DNA from: Prevotella sp. CAG:732
Lineage (GTDB): Bacteria; Bacteroidota; Bacteroidia; Bacteroidales; Bacteroidaceae
Assembly (NCBI GenBank): GCA_000436035.1
Contig: FR893237.1
Coordinates: 1 to 5,660, forward strand
Reading direction: 5' to 3'
Length of the DNA stretch: 5,660 nucleotides
Below the pieces are notes generated by a model. That model saw only the letters and a list, made by a program, of their open reading frames with translations. It did no database searches and had not been told where the DNA came from. Both the position numbers and the translations under genes were made by a program. Shown in pieces: positions 3,898 through 5,660 of this stretch (positions within the stretch are counted from its first letter, which is position 1; each line of letters opens with the position of its first letter).

Positions 3898-5616
3898 ATG
3901 AAACGTAAATTATATATGGTATTGTTGGCGCTTGCGATGGCTTGGTCCGTGCAAGCGCAAAGTTTGTTGTGCAACCAGGTGGCTCCCAAGTATGAGGTGC
4001 GTGCGGTGTGGTTGACGACCATCGGTGGCATCGACTGGCCGCACTCCTATGCGCAGTCGGCTCATTCGACAGAGAAGCAAAAGCGAGAGTTGACGGACAT
4101 CCTTGACCGTCTTCAGGCTGCGCATATTAATACGGTGCTCATTCAGACGAGGGTGCGTGGCACGATGATTTACCCCTCTGCCTATGAGCCGTGGGATGGT
4201 TGTTTGTCGGGCTTTCCGGGCAAAAGCCCTGGCTACGATGCCTTGAAGTTTGCCATTGATGAGTGTCATAAGCGAGGGATGGAGTGCCATGCCTGGGTGG
4301 TGACGATACCTGTGGGCAAATGGAATGGGCTGGGGTGCAAGTCGCTTCGCAACAGGTTTCCTGGGCTCATCCGCAAGATAGATGCCGATGGCTATATGAA
4401 TCCGGAGGACACACGCACTGGCAACTATCTGGCGAAAATCTGTGGCGAGATCACCCGAAACTATGATGTCGATGGCATTCATCTCGACTATATCCGTTAT
4501 CCGGAGAATTGGAACATCAAGGTGAGCCGTGACAAGGGACGGCAATATATCACGAGCATCGTACAGAAAATACATGCTGCCGTGAAACAGGCGAAGCCTT
4601 GGGTGAAGATGAGTTGCTCGCCAATCGGCAAGTATGATGACTTGACTCGCTATTGGAGCCATGGCTGGAATGCCAATACCAAGGTGTGCCAGGATGCGCA
4701 AGGGTGGTTGAAGTCGGGTTTGATGGATGAGCTCTTTCCGATGATGTACTTCCGCAACGAGCAGTTCTTTCCCTTTGCCAATGACTGGGCTGAGCAAAGC
4801 GATGGCAAAATCGTCGTGCCGGGACTCGCCATTTACTTCCTCGACCCAAAAGAGGGGAAATGGAAGATAGGTGATGTTACCTCGGAGATGTGTCACTTGC
4901 GCAACCTAGGATTGGGATATGCTTTCTTCCGCAACAAGTTTTTCCTCGACAACAAGCAGGGCATCTATGATTTTACGGCGAAAGAATTCAATCATTATCT
5001 CTCGTTGGTGCCTCCGATGACTTGGGCGAGTGATAAGAAATTGCAGTCGCCTGCATCTTTTCAGGTTTCCAGAAATGGGGGAGAGGTCGTTTTGACTTGG
5101 AAAAATAGGTCTTCGTATGAGGATGGAACGCCAGTCGTGACTCCCTATATATATAATAATGTATATGCGAGTCGTTCTTATCCGGTCGATGTGACGGATG
5201 CGAGAAACTTGATTTCGGCGAGAAAAATGGAAAATGGACTCGCTTTGGAGGGGCTTGACGACGAACAACCCTTGTATTTTGCCGTTACTTCCATGGATGG
5301 ATATGGCAATGAGAGTACGCCGACGCAAGAAAATTCCACTTTTGATGGCATGAAGCGAGGTGAATTTGGAAAAACTCGATGGTTGAAGTGTGACGGGAAA
5401 AGCGTGAAGTTGCCTTCGGAAGCAAAAAATGTGGATGCAACGTGTTTTTTGTTCGAAACCCTGCAAGGAGAGGTGGTAAAGAGCGCTTTTGCGAAAGATA
5501 ACATGTTGAGCGTCAGTGGACTTAGCGAGGGTATATATGTGGTAAAAAGCCTCAATAAAAGGGGTGTTTCGCATAGTCTCGGAACCTTCATTTACAAGAA
5601 ATTTCAAAAAAAATAG
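3898..5616 (+). CDS. Secreted GHL10 (DUF187) family glycosidase-like protein
   Basis: This 572-residue protein starts with a classical signal peptide (MKRKLYMVLLALAMAWSVQA, likely cut after Ala20). There is no lipobox at Cys25. Residues about 31-370 fit the GHL10/DUF187 TIM-barrel family (Pfam PF02638): EVRAVWLTTIGGIDWP (33-48), QTRVRG (83-88), the strand CHAWVV (130-135) and the hallmark DGIHLDYIRYP (192-202) with acidic Asp192 and Asp197. E. coli DigH (YddW), in the same family, cleaves denuded peptidoglycan glycan strands, so a cell-wall glycan substrate is plausible but unproven here. An FN3-like domain (about 382-476, VVLTWKNRSS) follows. The last roughly 70 residues (FETLQGEVVKS, LSVSGLSEGIYVVKS, ending FIYKKFQKK) resemble a T9SS type A sorting domain, which would send the protein through the type IX pore. 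The start ATG has an A/G-rich but not Shine-Dalgarno upstream. It follows the plug gene by 44 bases with no promoter visible between. Confidence 0.9.
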   Translation: MKRKLYMVLLALAMAWSVQAQSLLCNQVAPKYEVRAVWLTTIGGIDWPHSYAQSAHSTEKQKRELTDILDRLQAAHINTVLIQTRVRGTMIYPSAYEPWDGCLSGFPGKSPGYDALKFAIDECHKRGMECHAWVVTIPVGKWNGLGCKSLRNRFPGLIRKIDADGYMNPEDTRTGNYLAKICGEITRNYDVDGIHLDYIRYPENWNIKVSRDKGRQYITSIVQKIHAAVKQAKPWVKMSCSPIGKYDDLTRYWSHGWNANTKVCQDAQGWLKSGLMDELFPMMYFRNEQFFPFANDWAEQSDGKIVVPGLAIYFLDPKEGKWKIGDVTSEMCHLRNLGLGYAFFRNKFFLDNKQGIYDFTAKEFNHYLSLVPPMTWASDKKLQSPASFQVSRNGGEVVLTWKNRSSYEDGTPVVTPYIYNNVYASRSYPVDVTDARNLISARKMENGLALEGLDDEQPLYFAVTSMDGYGNESTPTQENSTFDGMKRGEFGKTRWLKCDGKSVKLPSEAKNVDATCFLFETLQGEVVKSAFAKDNMLSVSGLSEGIYVVKSLNKRGVSHSLGTFIYKKFQKK

Positions 5617-5634
5617 AAAAAAGTTGCCGAAAAA

Positions 5635-5660
5635 TTTGGTGGAATCAAATAAAAGCAGTA
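5635..5660 (+). promoter_or_regulatory. Stable-RNA-type promoter cut by the window end
   Basis: TTTG (5635-5638) followed by exactly 20 bases reaches TA at 5659-5660, where the window ends in what should be the first two bases of a TAnnTTTG -7 box. GAAAAATTTGGTGGAA (5629-5644) is identical to the tRNA promoter at 2138-2153, and A-tracts precede both. It begins only about a dozen bases after the GHL10 stop codon. A tRNA or other highly expressed plus-strand unit is predicted just beyond the right edge. Confidence 0.7.

Overview
The window looks like chromosomal DNA from a Bacteroidales bacterium, most likely of the Prevotella/Segatella group. Four observations support this. Three of the transcription units start at promoters of the Bacteroidetes type (a TTTG/TTG -33 element, about 20 bases, then TAnnTTTG). 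Gene starts lack Shine-Dalgarno sequences and have A-rich upstream bases instead. The N-terminus of the partial L21 gene reads MYAIVEINGQQFKAE, a Bacteroidales form as far as I can recall. A gene for a DUF5103 protein, the plug of the type IX secretion system (T9SS), is present. The genus is an inference from overall style.

Layout. The left edge (1-47, minus strand) holds the first 15 codons of rplU (ribosomal protein L21) with a leader of about 115 nt and a good promoter. A gene-poor stretch of about 715 bases separates it from the divergent next gene. This stretch contains an array of five degenerate units in exact 22-base register, built on a CCTAGTTAGG core (424-533). Next is a plus-strand lipoprotein serpin (763-2040) with an intact inhibitory hinge. 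After a strong stable-RNA-type promoter come tRNA-Ser(GCT) and tRNA-Glu(CTC) as one transcription unit, closed by a clear rho-independent terminator at 2417-2446.

A new promoter (2531-2562) sits so close to the next ATG (2567) that the DUF5103/T9SS plug mRNA is predicted to be leaderless. That gene is followed after 44 bases by a secreted GHL10 (DUF187) glycosidase-like protein (3898-5616), probably in the same operon. The GHL10 protein ends in an FN3-like domain and a tail resembling a T9SS type A sorting domain. A secretion-pore component and a possible cargo may therefore be co-transcribed. The window stops inside the -7 box of a second stable-RNA-type promoter, nearly identical to the tRNA one, so another tRNA or other highly expressed unit probably begins just beyond the right edge.

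No mobile element, CRISPR array or obvious foreign island is visible. The points most worth a second look are the 22-base array, the rplU leader with its possible small ORF, the serpin reactive loop, the leaderless plug gene and the plug/GHL10 pairing.
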